Counted from the first letter of the stretch, positions 25,495 to 34,674 are shown. The stretch: DNA of 64,000 bases from Geobacteraceae bacterium (GCA_024641085.1 JAHEDT010000005.1:1-64000); one strand, 5' to 3'. The notes: generated by a model not told the origin, from the letters alone. Numbers and translations are program-made.

Positions 25495-26316
25495 TCAGTG
25501 CTCATGATCATGATAGCCGTCGCCGTGGGGCGGGACCAGCGGCTTTCGCCCCGGCACGGTTCGCCTGCCGGGAGAGCACACCGGGCACGCCTGCATGGCA
25601 AATGGTTTTTCCAGTCTGCAGGCATGAAGAAGTTCCTCGTTCTTGAAGATGTCCAGCGTCGGGCCATCGGCCATTACCTGGCCGTCCTGCAGAACAATGG
25701 TCCGCTCGCACAGCTCCAGGACCATGTCGAGATCGTGGCTGGTGATGATGCGCGTGTGGTGAAACGCCTGCAGCAGTGCCATGACTTGCCGCCGGGCATG
25801 GGGGTCGAGCCCATTGGTTGGTTCGTCGAGGACCAGGATATCCGGCAGCATCGAGAGCACGGTCGCAATCGCGACGCGCTTCTTTTCGCCGCCGGAAAGA
25901 TGGTAGGGCGGCTTGTGGCGCAACTCGACGGCTTCCACCATGCCCAGCGCCTCAATGACCCGGGTCTCGACGTCCGTCGCCGCCAACCCCATGTTCAGCG
26001 GTCCGAATGCGACATCGTCAAACACCGTCGGCATGAACAACTGGTCGTCCGGGTCCTGGAAAACTATTCCCACGGTGCGTCGGACCTCGGCCAGGTTCTC
26101 ACGGGCCAGCAGCGTATCACCGATCACAACCTCACCGGAGGTGGCCGACAGGTAGCCGTTCAGGTGAAGCAGCAGCGTTGACTTGCCGGCTCCGTTGGCG
26201 CCGATGATGGCAACCGATTCGCCGTGATGGATGCGGAAGGAGACATCATTCAGGGCGACGGTGCCATCGGGGTAGACGTGCTGCAGGTTCCTGACCTCGA
26301 CTTTATGGTGGCTCAT
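25495..26316 (-). CDS. cbiO: ECF transporter ATPase (NikO/CbiO)
   Basis: ATP-binding subunit of the nickel/cobalt energy-coupling-factor importer, 273 residues. Walker A is GANGAGKST, the Q-loop is VFQDPDDQLF, the signature is LSGGEKKRVAIA, Walker B is ILVLDEPTNGLD and the switch is ITSHD. The last 35 residues are unusual: CPVC and a His-rich end (HGDGYHDHEH) that could bind metal. The start overlaps the cbiQ stop by 4 nt (ATGA). Given the fused MN subunit and the NikR-like sites upstream, nickel is the favoured substrate over cobalt. Confidence 0.93.
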   Translation of the reverse strand: MSHHKVEVRNLQHVYPDGTVALNDVSFRIHHGESVAIIGANGAGKSTLLLHLNGYLSATSGEVVIGDTLLARENLAEVRRTVGIVFQDPDDQLFMPTVFDDVAFGPLNMGLAATDVETRVIEALGMVEAVELRHKPPYHLSGGEKKRVAIATVLSMLPDILVLDEPTNGLDPHARRQVMALLQAFHHTRIITSHDLDMVLELCERTIVLQDGQVMADGPTLDIFKNEELLHACRLEKPFAMQACPVCSPGRRTVPGRKPLVPPHGDGYHDHEH

Positions 26317-27128
26317 GACAAGCTTCCCGCGAATAGGCCGCCGAGCAACTGCGGAGCATTGTAGAGGCGGAGTACGATGAAGAGAGCGCTCCAGCCGCCC
26401 ATAAAGATCAGTTCCTTGCTGCCGAAGCGGCCCTGTGGGCCGGTGGTGTGAAATTCTCCCGAAAAGCCACGGGCCAGCATCGCCATGTGAATCCGTTCGG
26501 CCCGGTCCCAGGTGCGCAGCAGAAGGTGGCCGACCAGCGAGCCGAACTGGCGCAAGCTTAAACCCCGCCTGCCGAAGCTGCGCAGCTGGCAGGCCCGGAT
26601 AGTGCGCACGCCTTCATCGGTCAGGACGAAGATGTAGCGGTAGAGAAAGAGCAGTTGCACTGCGAACGCCTTAGGCATCCCCAGTTTCTCCAGGGCCGCG
26701 CAAATTACCGGGAAACCGGTCAAGGCGACGAGGATAATGGCGACGCTGGCTGTCAGGGTGGCCCGGATGAGGATTGAAGCACAGGAAACCCACCCCCCCC
26801 AGATAGCGAACTCGCCGACATGCATGATCACCTGTCGGTCGAAGACCGGGTTGAAGATGCCGATGACGAGGGCGAAAGGGATTACGATCAGAATCTTGCG
26901 GAGGATATAGCCGAAAGGCAGTCCACTCGCCGCGATTAGAACCGCCGGATAAAGCAGGTAAGGAAGCATTGCGGAGATCGTGTAGCGGTCGAAGGAAACA
27001 ACGCAGAGGACGAAGCAGGCGGTTGTCAGCACCTTGGCGCGCGGGTCGAGGCGATGCAGCGCCGTGTGCTGCGTGGCGAGCAGGTCGAGCTGTTTGAAAT
27101 CGAGAAAAGTGCCATCTATCGCCAGCAT
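26313..27128 (-). CDS. cbiQ: ECF transporter transmembrane subunit (NikQ/CbiQ)
   Basis: 271-residue transmembrane coupling subunit with five or six helices. The conserved coupling motifs with ARG are present: LLLRTWDRAERIHMAMLARGF and, before it, RACQLRSFG. These helices contact the ATPase. The start is taken as ATG 27128, with GGAG 8 nt upstream; an upstream TTG at 27152 has no ribosome site. Middle gene of nikMN-cbiQ-cbiO; it overlaps the ATPase gene by 4 nt and follows the MN gene by 45 nt. Confidence 0.92.
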   Translation of the reverse strand: MLAIDGTFLDFKQLDLLATQHTALHRLDPRAKVLTTACFVLCVVSFDRYTISAMLPYLLYPAVLIAASGLPFGYILRKILIVIPFALVIGIFNPVFDRQVIMHVGEFAIWGGWVSCASILIRATLTASVAIILVALTGFPVICAALEKLGMPKAFAVQLLFLYRYIFVLTDEGVRTIRACQLRSFGRRGLSLRQFGSLVGHLLLRTWDRAERIHMAMLARGFSGEFHTTGPQGRFGSKELIFMGGWSALFIVLRLYNAPQLLGGLFAGSLS

Positions 27129-27173
27129 GCTCAGGCTCCACTCCCGGCGCAATCACCCGGCAGGTTGTTTGAG

Positions 27174-28220
27174 TCAGTGGCTCGCCCCAAAGCCCTTGGG
27201 CTCTGCCCGTTTCCTACAGAGGATCCCGACCAGGAAACAGACCGCCAGGGTGATTGCGCCGCCGATCAGACCGGAAAGGCTCTTGCCGATGCGTTCTTCA
27301 ACGGGAGAAGCGGTCTCCTCGGGATGGCCCCTTTTGCCCTCGGGCATGGTGACACCGGAGTGCAGGGCCGTTTTGCTCTGGATGGTCTCAAGGGCCTTGT
27401 GTTCGGGGTCCTGCGCATGCGGGAATCCCGCCGATTCTGTAATCCTGGCGATGGACCATTCGAGGCCGTCTGGGGCATCTGAAGCAAACCAGGACAAGAC
27501 TCCGCCGGTTAGTGCGGCCGCGGCAAGTAGCGTGGCCAGCAATGATCGCAGCGGGCGCTTTGCTGTCGGCTTGACCCGAGAGACGTTCTCCAGGGTTTCC
27601 GGCCTGGCACGGTAGATAAAAGCGATCACCAGTGCGGTTGCCACTCCTTCAACGACGCCAATGGCCAGGTGAATCGACTGCATCAACAGGAGAAACTCCT
27701 TGAACGGCAGGGCGGAGACCCCTGAGGCAACCGTCTGCAGCACGACGCCGAGTGACCCGAGCTGCAGGCTGACCACCGCGGCGACGATCGTCGCCATGAC
27801 CATACTTGACTGGCCCGGATTGCGGCCGATGAGTTTTCGGTAGATGAGCGGGTAGGCGAAGAACGCCGGGAAAAATCCGAGATTGAAGATGTTGCAGCCG
27901 AGGGCGAGCAGGCCGCCGTCGGCGAAGAACAGTGCCTGCACCATCAGCACGGAGGCGATCGTCAGGAACGCCGCCGAGGGCCCGAGTAGAATAGCCAACA
28001 GCAGCCCACCGCCGAGGTGGCCGCTTGACCCGGTTGCCGGGATGGTGAAATTGATGATCTGGGCAGTGAAGACAAATGCCCCCAACACGCCCATGAGCGG
28101 AACTTTACGCTCGTCGAGATGTTTGTGCCCCTGCGCCGAGCAGTAGCCGATCAACGCTGCCGAAGTCGCCCACATTGCTCCGCCGACAGCGGGGGAGACG
28201 AGTGCGTCCGCCATGTGCAT
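27174..28220 (-). CDS. nikMN: ECF nickel/cobalt substrate-binding subunit, MN fusion
   Basis: 348 residues: an N-terminal CbiM/NikM domain with seven helices and a C-terminal PDGLE (NikN) domain (APDGLEWSIA at about 261-270), ending in one helix. The start at ATG 28220 gives MHMADALVSP, matching the invariant Met-His start in which His2 is a metal ligand. ATSAA, HLGGGLL and FFADGGLLALGCNIFNLG are typical core segments. Fused M and N subunits are characteristic of the Nik systems in Geobacter relatives. AAAGG is 8 nt upstream. The promoter carries GTAACAC direct repeats (28275-28301), which suggests nickel-dependent repression. Confidence 0.92.
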   Translation of the reverse strand: MHMADALVSPAVGGAMWATSAALIGYCSAQGHKHLDERKVPLMGVLGAFVFTAQIINFTIPATGSSGHLGGGLLLAILLGPSAAFLTIASVLMVQALFFADGGLLALGCNIFNLGFFPAFFAYPLIYRKLIGRNPGQSSMVMATIVAAVVSLQLGSLGVVLQTVASGVSALPFKEFLLLMQSIHLAIGVVEGVATALVIAFIYRARPETLENVSRVKPTAKRPLRSLLATLLAAAALTGGVLSWFASDAPDGLEWSIARITESAGFPHAQDPEHKALETIQSKTALHSGVTMPEGKRGHPEETASPVEERIGKSLSGLIGGAITLAVCFLVGILCRKRAEPKGFGASH

Positions 28221-28274
28221 GGTTCGGCCTTTCCCAGCAAGGGTGAAACGGGACGCGGCGACAGGGCCTGCCGC

Positions 28275-28328
28275 GTAACACAAAATTATTTTTCGTAACA
28301 CTCTAGAAGGCGGGCAGTGCGGGGTCAA
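28275..28328 (-). promoter_or_regulatory. nikMN promoter with NikR-like half-sites
   Basis: On the minus strand, TTGACC (plus 28323-28328), a 17-nt spacer and TAGAGT (plus 28300-28305). On the plus strand GTAACAC occurs twice in direct orientation, at 28275-28281 and 28295-28301, with 13 nt between. They cover the -10 region and the expected start. GTGTTAC/GTAACAC is the half-site known for NikR in Geobacter-type bacteria with N13-14 spacing, though there in inverted order. A looser GTAACGC lies at 28356-28362. Confidence 0.6.
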
Positions 28329-28385
28329 GGGCAAAGTGCTGCGAATCGACAGATCGTAACGCCGTCCGGGCCGGTTGCTCCGGGG

Positions 28386-28931
28386 TCACGGTTTCTGAAG
28401 TATCTGCTCGACGACGAATCTGAGGGGGGTCCTGCAGGCTTTACAGAGGGCCTGGCTGCTGCGCGAGATCCGCTTGTGCATGATACTGGTCAACCTATGC
28501 TCCCGGCAGCTGCAGGCATAAAGAAAAGGCCTTTGCACGACACGGGCGGGGGTGGTCCGGTAGTTGTGGCAACGCACCGGTTCTAGGTCGAAACAGTCTT
28601 TCATGACGGCCTGCCATTCGGGGCCGTGTGGTCGTGGTCTCAGCCGTCTGTTGCGGTATGGCCAGTTGACCACGAGGTGGGCGACTTCGTGGGGGATGGT
28701 GTTGCGTAAAAAATCGTCAAGGTTCTCCATCAAAAGCTGACGATTGATGCGCAGACAAGTTTGCCCGTTGCGTTCGATCCTGGCCTGTCCGGCGCAACGC
28801 CCGCGCAGGGAGAAGTCGATCGTCGCGGCAGGCAGGTCCAGCCCATAGTAAGAGAAGGCCCGTTTCTCCGCCCGGCGTACGGCGGTTTCGACGACTTCTC
28901 TGAGTTTCGGATGGTCGAGTTTGCCTGGCAT
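28386..28931 (-). CDS. SprT-like zinc metalloprotease
   Basis: 181-residue SprT/SprT-like protein. The zinc site is IPHEVAHLVV (HExxH, about 79-88) with the third histidine in RPHGPEWQAVM. A C-terminal zinc ribbon is formed by YACSC and CKACRTPL. Eukaryotic Spartan relatives cut DNA-protein crosslinks; bacterial SprT functions are poorly known. Its stop is only 58 nt from the nikMN -35 box, so it is not clearly in that operon. It follows the RelA/SpoT-TPR gene by 100 nt on the same strand, a gap in which I see nothing. Confidence 0.85.
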   Translation of the reverse strand: MPGKLDHPKLREVVETAVRRAEKRAFSYYGLDLPAATIDFSLRGRCAGQARIERNGQTCLRINRQLLMENLDDFLRNTIPHEVAHLVVNWPYRNRRLRPRPHGPEWQAVMKDCFDLEPVRCHNYRTTPARVVQRPFLYACSCREHRLTSIMHKRISRSSQALCKACRTPLRFVVEQILQKP

Positions 28932-29031
28932 GTCAGCTGTGGGGTTTAGGTGTCAGATCATTCATGGCAGTCGGCATGATACAGGCAGCCGGTGTGAGCT
29001 GCAAGATGTTCGAGGGAGTGCTGCGTCGTGG

Positions 29032-30267
29032 CTAGTTGAATTTGTTTTGCAGGGTTTTGATCAATTGCCGCGCCGGTTGATAGCCGGAGTGGATGCCGAG
29101 GGCCTTCTCGCAGTCCTCAAAGGCCTGATCGAAGCGTTGCATATCATAATATGTCTGGGCCCTGCCGAAATAGCTGTCGGGCAGGTTGGGGTTGATCTTC
29201 AGCGCCTGGTTAAAGTCCTCCAGGGCTTTGGCATACTTCTTCTGGACGCGGTAGCAGAGGCCGCGATTGGCATATCCCCGATCGCTTTCGGGGTCATAGC
29301 CGATGGCCATGGAAAAATCCTTGAGGGCTCTCCGGTGGTGGCCCTGGGCGAAATAGGCCATGCCGCGGTGGTTGTAGACCAGTCCGCGGACCTTGCGATC
29401 CAGCGACATGCCGAGCAACTGATCGTAGAGGGTGATGGCATTTTCAAGGTCGTGGTTGCTGTGTGCTTCCAGGGCGCGCAGCATGGTTTTTTCCAGGTGG
29501 CTGGCCATGGACGAAGGGATTGGGCCCATGCGGGCGGGTGGTTTCACGGTGATCGGATGGGAAATGGCGATTAAGTCCTCTCCGTGGACGTCCCCTTCGA
29601 CCGTGGCGCGTCGTTTGCGCCCGTGCAGCCTGAGCTCTTTTTGGTAGTCGCGGATCTCCTGGAAAATCAGGTCCGACAGTGTCAGGGTCGCATTCAGTGA
29701 AGCGAGCTTGCGCCTGATCGATTGGTTGGGCAGCGATATGTCGGATTTGTAGACCAACTCGTGCTCGACTTCGGCCCAGGCATCCTGCAGGATGGTACGC
29801 AGTTGAACCTCGCAGACCCTGCGGACCCCCGGCATCAAGCGCCCGGGCGGCGGCGTTTCCATGCGGATGGCAAGGTGCAGGGAATCGTAACCGAACTCGC
29901 TGAAAGAGTGCTGGTTCGCCTTGCGTTCGGTTTCCAGCACCTGGAAATGTGCGGCGATCAGACTGGACGTGGTTTCTATGTCCTCGAGAAAGGGGCAGAT
30001 GATCCTCAGGCCGAAAAAGTCACTGATCGTGGTACTGCCCCGGCCGGCTGCGGCGTTGTCCTGTTTGTGCAGCTTGTCCAGATAGGCCTCGAAGCTTTTA
30101 ACCCGGGACTTGATGGCCGGGGTCAGCCCATGCTGCTCGAGGATCAGGCGCATGTCCTGGGCAAGCTGCTGCAGGGCCGCCCGATACGCGGGGAGCTGCT
30201 GTTCATAAAGGGCTTTGCTCTTGTTTCGGTCCGGAGTCCGGCGTCGGCCGGTCGCGGAGTTTTTCAT
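29032..30267 (-). CDS. RelA/SpoT synthetase-like domain fused to TPRs
   Basis: 411 residues. The N-terminal half (about 45-185) is a RelA/SpoT nucleotidyltransferase domain: SRVKSFEAYLDKL, DFFGLRIICPF, FGYDSLHLAI and CEVQLRTILQDAWAEVEH. The key Arg/Lys, Asp, Tyr, Glu and Gln positions are present. The Ser before the third Lys is Ala, and the usual RxKDYI...PKxNGY loop is replaced by RKANQHSFSEFGY. The C-terminal half (about 250-410) holds four TPRs. There is no HD hydrolase domain, so it would only make, not degrade, an alarmone. It could be a pppGpp-type small alarmone synthetase or a variant acting on another acceptor. The start is set at ATG 30267 with GGAG 6 nt upstream; ATG 30279 is an alternative. 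Confidence 0.82.
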   Translation of the reverse strand: MKNSATGRRRTPDRNKSKALYEQQLPAYRAALQQLAQDMRLILEQHGLTPAIKSRVKSFEAYLDKLHKQDNAAAGRGSTTISDFFGLRIICPFLEDIETTSSLIAAHFQVLETERKANQHSFSEFGYDSLHLAIRMETPPPGRLMPGVRRVCEVQLRTILQDAWAEVEHELVYKSDISLPNQSIRRKLASLNATLTLSDLIFQEIRDYQKELRLHGRKRRATVEGDVHGEDLIAISHPITVKPPARMGPIPSSMASHLEKTMLRALEAHSNHDLENAITLYDQLLGMSLDRKVRGLVYNHRGMAYFAQGHHRRALKDFSMAIGYDPESDRGYANRGLCYRVQKKYAKALEDFNQALKINPNLPDSYFGRAQTYYDMQRFDQAFEDCEKALGIHSGYQPARQLIKTLQNKFN

Positions 30268-30502
30268 GTTGAGCTCCATTGGCCCTGCGGGTGCCGGTGC
30301 ATTATGGGCGGGATGCTGTCGGATCTTAACAGTTTAAGCCAAGATCAGCTTGAAGCAAGGCGTCCTTGTGCTGGGGACGCGTGAAGTCGTGGAGAGAACG
30401 GCTCGTCGCATGTTTATGCTCCGTTGAACTTTCCAGCATCGGCGGTTTCGGATAGAATCTGCATAACGTCATGAATAGACTTGGCGTAATGGAGTGACCG
30501 TC

Positions 30503-31366
30503 ATGGATTATGTGTATTTAAACGGCAAGTTCGTTGCAAGCGATGAAGCGGTGGTGTCCGTTTTCGATCAGGGCTTTCTTTACGGTGATGGCATCTTCGA
30601 GAGCTTTCGATCGATAGGCGCGAAACTTTACCAGTTTCCCCAGCATTTCCAAAGGCTCCTGCAATCGGCGGAGGCTCTGTGCTATCCAGTGACCTTCACC
30701 CAGCAGGACCTGGAAGCAATCCTCCTGGAGCTGCGGGAGAGAAACGGTTTGGACGATGCCTATTACCGGATCACCATCACCCGGGGGAAAGGGCAGATCG
30801 GTTTCCAGCGCGAGATGGGGAATGAGCTGACCTGCCTGGTGATTGGACGGACCTTCCAGGGGTTCGACAGTGGCTGCTACACGGACGGCATACAATTGCG
30901 GGTGGCCAAAACCCGCAGGAACGCCCCGGAAGCAATCAATCCGAAAATCAAGTCGATCAGCAACCTGAACAGCCTGCTGGGAAAACTCGAAGCCAAGGCA
31001 TCAGGAGCTTTCGAAGTGATCATGCTGAACAACAGGGACCACATCTGCGAAGGGGCCTCTTCGAATATTTTCTGGACCAAGGACAAGTGGGTCTTCACTC
31101 CGGATGCTTCCACCGGACTGTTGGAGGGTGTGACCCGTTCGACCATTATGCGCCTGTGTGAAGAGAAACTGAACCTGCGGGTCATCACTGGTGAATTCAA
31201 ACTGCAGGACATGAAGTTCGCCGACGAGGTCTTCATCACCTCCACCTCGCTGGAAGTGATGCCTGTTGTCAAGGTGGACGACTTTACCATCAACCAGGGG
31301 CAGGTGGGGCCGATCACCTGGCACCTGCGCCAGGAAATGCACCGCGACATGGGCAAACTGCCTTGA
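30503..31366 (+). CDS. class IV PLP aminotransferase
   Basis: 287-residue fold-type IV pyridoxal-phosphate enzyme. N-terminal YVYLNGKFV and DQGFLYGDGIFES are typical, the PLP lysine lies in NPKIKSISNLNSL, and EGASSNIFW and LLEGVTRSTIMRL bind the phosphate. The family includes branched-chain aminotransferase (IlvE), D-amino acid aminotransferase and aminodeoxychorismate lyase (PabC). The length and motifs fit IlvE/Dat best but do not decide. The start is ATG 30503 with GGAG about 9 nt upstream. It stands alone, and a hairpin terminator follows. The gap 30268-30502 before it shows no clear promoter. Confidence 0.88.
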   Translation: MDYVYLNGKFVASDEAVVSVFDQGFLYGDGIFESFRSIGAKLYQFPQHFQRLLQSAEALCYPVTFTQQDLEAILLELRERNGLDDAYYRITITRGKGQIGFQREMGNELTCLVIGRTFQGFDSGCYTDGIQLRVAKTRRNAPEAINPKIKSISNLNSLLGKLEAKASGAFEVIMLNNRDHICEGASSNIFWTKDKWVFTPDASTGLLEGVTRSTIMRLCEEKLNLRVITGEFKLQDMKFADEVFITSTSLEVMPVVKVDDFTINQGQVGPITWHLRQEMHRDMGKLP

Positions 31367-31414
31367 GGTCAAGCGGCAGGGTCTCCGTCGCCAAGCTGCG
31401 TTGCGCAAGAGAAA

Positions 31415-31450
31415 AAGAGGTGCGGTCCTGCCAGGCAGGTCGCACTTCTT
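31415..31450 (+). terminator. hairpin terminator of aminotransferase gene
   Basis: AAGAGGTGCG (31415-31424) pairs with CGCACTTCTT (31441-31450) with one G-U, and the inner CCTGCC/GGCAGG lengthens the stem. Only a weak T-rich tail follows (GTCTTT). Confidence 0.6.
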
Positions 31451-31514
31451 GTCTTTGGCGCAGCGGGAACCGTAGCGGGCCGAGGCCAGGGTGTCAATTT
31501 TTACTGGGCAGGCT

Positions 31515-31552
31515 AGTGCGCTTCAGCTGGCCTTTGGGCCGGAAGACGCACT
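31515..31552. other. hairpin beyond the SulP gene
   Basis: AGTGCG-CTTC (31515-31524) pairs with GAAG-(A)-CGCACT (31542-31552), with an inner TGGCC/GGGCCG stem. No U-tract follows on either strand. It may mark the 3' end of the SulP transcript. Otherwise the 31453-31612 gap holds nothing. Confidence 0.35.
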
Positions 31553-31612
31553 CTGGTGTGCAACAAAGCTCAGCGTGGGCCCGGGGCGCCGCGGGGACGA
31601 GCTTTACCACGG

Positions 31613-33340
31613 TCATTTCTCCCGAGCAACGGTCGGCACGAAAGGCTGCGGGGGCGACACCGGTGGGTAGCCGACAACCGTTCGTGCCCGGTTGAGGGCG
31701 TCGTCAATATTGCCGAACACATTTTCCATGCCGATATTCTGCAGAAAACCGGAACGGTCCATAACCACCAGGGGTTGAGCGTGGACGCCGGAAAGCAGCA
31801 GTTGCGTGCCTTCCCGTTTCGCCCTGGCCAGAACGCTTTCGAGCGCCTGCAGAGCCGTGGCATCCAGGGTCAGGGCGTGACGCATTCGCAGAACCAGGAC
31901 CTTGGGCGGTTCACTGATCACCCCCAGGGCGTTCTTGAACTTGTCGGCTGCCCCGAAGAAGAACGGGCCGTTGATCTCGAAGACCTCGACTCCCTCCGGG
32001 ACCTCTCGTAAGCGCAGGCTGTTCGGGTCATCGATCTCTTCATCTTCATCGCCACGCAGCTCCCGGGTGATAAAGCCGACCTGGGTCGCTTCCGCCATGC
32101 GCTTCATGAAGAGAAATGCAGCCAGGACCATGCCGACCTGGATCGCCACGGTCAGGTCGATCAGTACGGTCAGGCCAAAGGTCGACAGCAAAACCAGGAC
32201 ATCACCGCGCGGACCGTGCAGCAGCTTGAGGAACAGGTGGGCTTCACTCATGTTCCAGGCCACAACGACCAGGATGCCGGCCAGGGTCGGCATGGGGATC
32301 AGTCCCGCCCATTTGCCGAAAAACAGGAGAATCAGCATCAGGGTGGCAGCATGCACCATTCCGGCGAGAGGGGTCCGCCCGCCGTTTTTGATGTTGGTGG
32401 CCGTCCGGGCAATGGCCCCGGTGGCCGGTATGCCGCCGAACAGTGGCGAAACCAGGTTGGCAACTCCCTGGGCGACGAGTTCCATATTGCTGCGGTGGCG
32501 CCGCTCGGTCATACCGTCGGCGACCACCGCTGAGAGCAGCGATTCGATGCCCGCCAGAATGGCGATGGTCAGGGCAGGAGAAAAGAGTCTGGTCAGATCA
32601 TGCCAGCCGGGCAGTGCCGGTAGGTGGGGGATCGGCAGAGTCGCCGGGACTTCACCGAAACGGCTGCCGATAGTTGCGACCGGCAGATCGAACCCGGTGA
32701 CCAGAGCGGTCGTGATCAGGATCGCGACCAGGGAGCCGGGAACCCGATGCGTAACCCTGGGCCAGAGGAGAATGGTGACGACGGTGCCGATGCCGATCAG
32801 GGTTGCCGGCAACGAGATGGTCGCCAGATGTTGGTTATAAGCCATCAGCTTGTCGATAAATTCGGAGGGGACCTGCTCCATGCTCAGGCCGAACAGGTCA
32901 CGGAGCTGGCCGGAGAAGATGATCAAGGCGATGCCGCTGGTGAAGCCGACGGTGACCGGGTAGGGGATGAACTTGATGACCGACCCGAGCCGTGCCAGGC
33001 CCATGACGATCAGCAGGCCGCCGGCCAAAAGGGTCGCAATAGCCAGACCATCATAGCCGAACCTCTGGATGATGTCGTAGACGATGACGATGAAGGCCCC
33101 GGTCGGGCCACCGATCTGTACGCGACTGCCGCTCAGTGCCGAGATGATGAAGCCGGCGACGATGGCCGTGTAGAGCCCCTGTTCCGGCTTGACCCCTGAG
33201 GCGATGCCAAAGGCGATGGCCAGCGGCAGGGCCACGATGCCGACGATGATGCCGGCCAACAGGTCTTTGGTCAGCTGTTCACGGGAATAGCCTTCCCGCA
33301 AGCAGGTCCAGAGCTTGGGTACAAACAGGTTTTGGGACAT
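31613..33340 (-). CDS. SulP-family anion transporter with STAS domain
   Basis: 575-residue SLC26/SulP carrier. It has ten or more helices (about 20-430), the family motif [12 protein letters not shown] near residue 83, and a cytoplasmic STAS domain (about 450-560: [26 protein letters not shown] and DATALQALE). Family substrates include sulfate, bicarbonate, nitrate and dicarboxylates (DauA), so the substrate cannot be assigned; no carbonic anhydrase or sulfate gene is adjacent. The start is ATG 33340 with GAGGG 7-8 nt upstream; an earlier in-frame start at 33367 has no ribosome site. Monocistronic and divergent from the quinone oxidoreductase gene. Confidence 0.92.
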   Translation of the reverse strand: MSQNLFVPKLWTCLREGYSREQLTKDLLAGIIVGIVALPLAIAFGIASGVKPEQGLYTAIVAGFIISALSGSRVQIGGPTGAFIVIVYDIIQRFGYDGLAIATLLAGGLLIVMGLARLGSVIKFIPYPVTVGFTSGIALIIFSGQLRDLFGLSMEQVPSEFIDKLMAYNQHLATISLPATLIGIGTVVTILLWPRVTHRVPGSLVAILITTALVTGFDLPVATIGSRFGEVPATLPIPHLPALPGWHDLTRLFSPALTIAILAGIESLLSAVVADGMTERRHRSNMELVAQGVANLVSPLFGGIPATGAIARTATNIKNGGRTPLAGMVHAATLMLILLFFGKWAGLIPMPTLAGILVVVAWNMSEAHLFLKLLHGPRGDVLVLLSTFGLTVLIDLTVAIQVGMVLAAFLFMKRMAEATQVGFITRELRGDEDEEIDDPNSLRLREVPEGVEVFEINGPFFFGAADKFKNALGVISEPPKVLVLRMRHALTLDATALQALESVLARAKREGTQLLLSGVHAQPLVVMDRSGFLQNIGMENVFGNIDDALNRARTVVGYPPVSPPQPFVPTVAREK

Positions 33341-33702
33341 GCGCCACCCTCTAGCTTCAGAAGTCAACGATGTCCGTCGGCAGCGAGGGCGATACGTCCA
33401 GGTGTCGGCGGAAGATGCCGGTCAGGGCCTGCAGGAAAGGTCTTGTCCAACTGATGGTTCGGCATACTACTCCCATGCAAGGGGAATTCAACAAAAAAAT
33501 CTGCCTAAACGGTGATTTTTATCGATAGCACCTCCCTTGCCGATTATTGCTTGTAAACGGTTTCATGTCTTGACGGGCTTTGAAATCGTCAAGGCCGTGC
33601 CGACCGCTTTTTTGAGTGGATTAAATGTCCGGTGAAATATATCGTTTAACTGGGGGAGCTCATCCCATGGCATTAACAACTGACCTGTACCGAGGAGTTC
33701 TC
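33341..33702. other. divergent promoter region (SulP / oxidoreductase)
   Basis: 362 nt between two divergent genes. A perfect 7-bp inverted repeat CTTGACG (33569-33575) and CGTCAAG (33587-33593) surrounds an 11-nt centre and could be an operator. A possible plus-strand promoter is TTGAGT (33612-33617) with AATATA (33636-33641) at an 18-nt spacer. Neither is strong. Confidence 0.35.
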
Positions 33703-34674
33703 ATGAGATCATGGTTTCACTGTAGTGCGGCCAACCGTGGCGCTCTCGAATTACGTGACGTGCCAGAACCTGCAACGCAGGCGGGTGAGATACTGGTTCG
33801 CGTGCGTGCGGCAGCGCTCAATCGCGGCGAATTTCTCGCCAGGCAGAATTTGCCGGCTACGGCGGCTGCCAAACCGGCGGGAATCGAGTGCGCCGGCGAG
33901 GTTGTGCAAGTCGGCAGCGGTGTCGAAGATTTTGTGTTGGGCGAACGCGTCATGGGGCGTGCCGCCATGGCCTTCTCCGAATACGCGGTCGTGCGCGTCG
34001 GCGAAGCGCTCCGGGTGCCGCAGAGGCTGACCTGGGAGGAAGCCGCCGGCGCATCGATCACCTACCTGGTCTCCTACGACATGCTCTGGCCGGGGGGTGC
34101 ATTGCAGGCCGGCGAGTGGCTGCTGATCATCGGTGCATCATCGGGGGTCGGCGTCGCCTCGCTCCAACTCGGCCAACTGCTTGGCGCCAGGGTCCTCGGC
34201 ACCTCGGGGTCGACCAGCAAGCTAAAGAGGCTTCAGGAGCTGGGGCTCGATTTCGGGCTGCCTTTCCGGAACGGAGGGTTCGAGCAGCGGGTGATGGAAA
34301 TTTCCGGCGGCCAGGGGGTGGACCTGGTGGTCAACAATGTCGGCGGCACGGTCTTTGCCGAATGCCTGCGCGTGCTCGCCTATCGGGGGCGGTTGGCAAC
34401 GGTCGGCCACCTCGACGGTGAGGGCCGGGCCGAGATCGACCTGCTGGCGCAGCACGCCAAGCGCCTGCATCTCTTCGGGGTGTCCAACAAGCTGCGCAGC
34501 CCCGGGGAGCTTGCCGAATGCGTCGCCGGCTTCACGCGCGATGTACTGCCGGCCTTTGCCGATGGTCGGCTGCGTCCGGTGGTCGACAGTGTCTATGCCT
34601 TTGCCGATTTGCCGCGGGCCTTGGCGCGCATGGAAGCCGGTGGCCACGTCGGCAAGATCGTCATCAGCCTCTAG
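33703..34674 (+). CDS. NADPH:quinone oxidoreductase-like MDR protein
   Basis: 323-residue zinc-independent medium-chain dehydrogenase/reductase. It has the GroES-like N-terminal domain (RVRAAALNRGEFLARQN), and the Rossmann fold carries GASSGVGVASLQLGQ. The Cys and Glu ligands for zinc are absent, which fits quinone oxidoreductases and related enoyl reductases. VVNNVGG and RGRLATVGHLDG are typical of the family. It probably reduces a quinone or an activated alkene with NADPH. The start at ATG 33703 has GAGGAG 6 nt upstream; the frame could open earlier at 33625. Its neighbours give no pathway. Confidence 0.85.
   Translation: MRSWFHCSAANRGALELRDVPEPATQAGEILVRVRAAALNRGEFLARQNLPATAAAKPAGIECAGEVVQVGSGVEDFVLGERVMGRAAMAFSEYAVVRVGEALRVPQRLTWEEAAGASITYLVSYDMLWPGGALQAGEWLLIIGASSGVGVASLQLGQLLGARVLGTSGSTSKLKRLQELGLDFGLPFRNGGFEQRVMEISGGQGVDLVVNNVGGTVFAECLRVLAYRGRLATVGHLDGEGRAEIDLLAQHAKRLHLFGVSNKLRSPGELAECVAGFTRDVLPAFADGRLRPVVDSVYAFADLPRALARMEAGGHVGKIVISL

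Noticed and set aside
28221-28385. Cobalamin riboswitch upstream of the CbiM-like gene
   Set aside because: No B12-box or the conserved riboswitch core was found; the promoter carries protein-type repeats instead.
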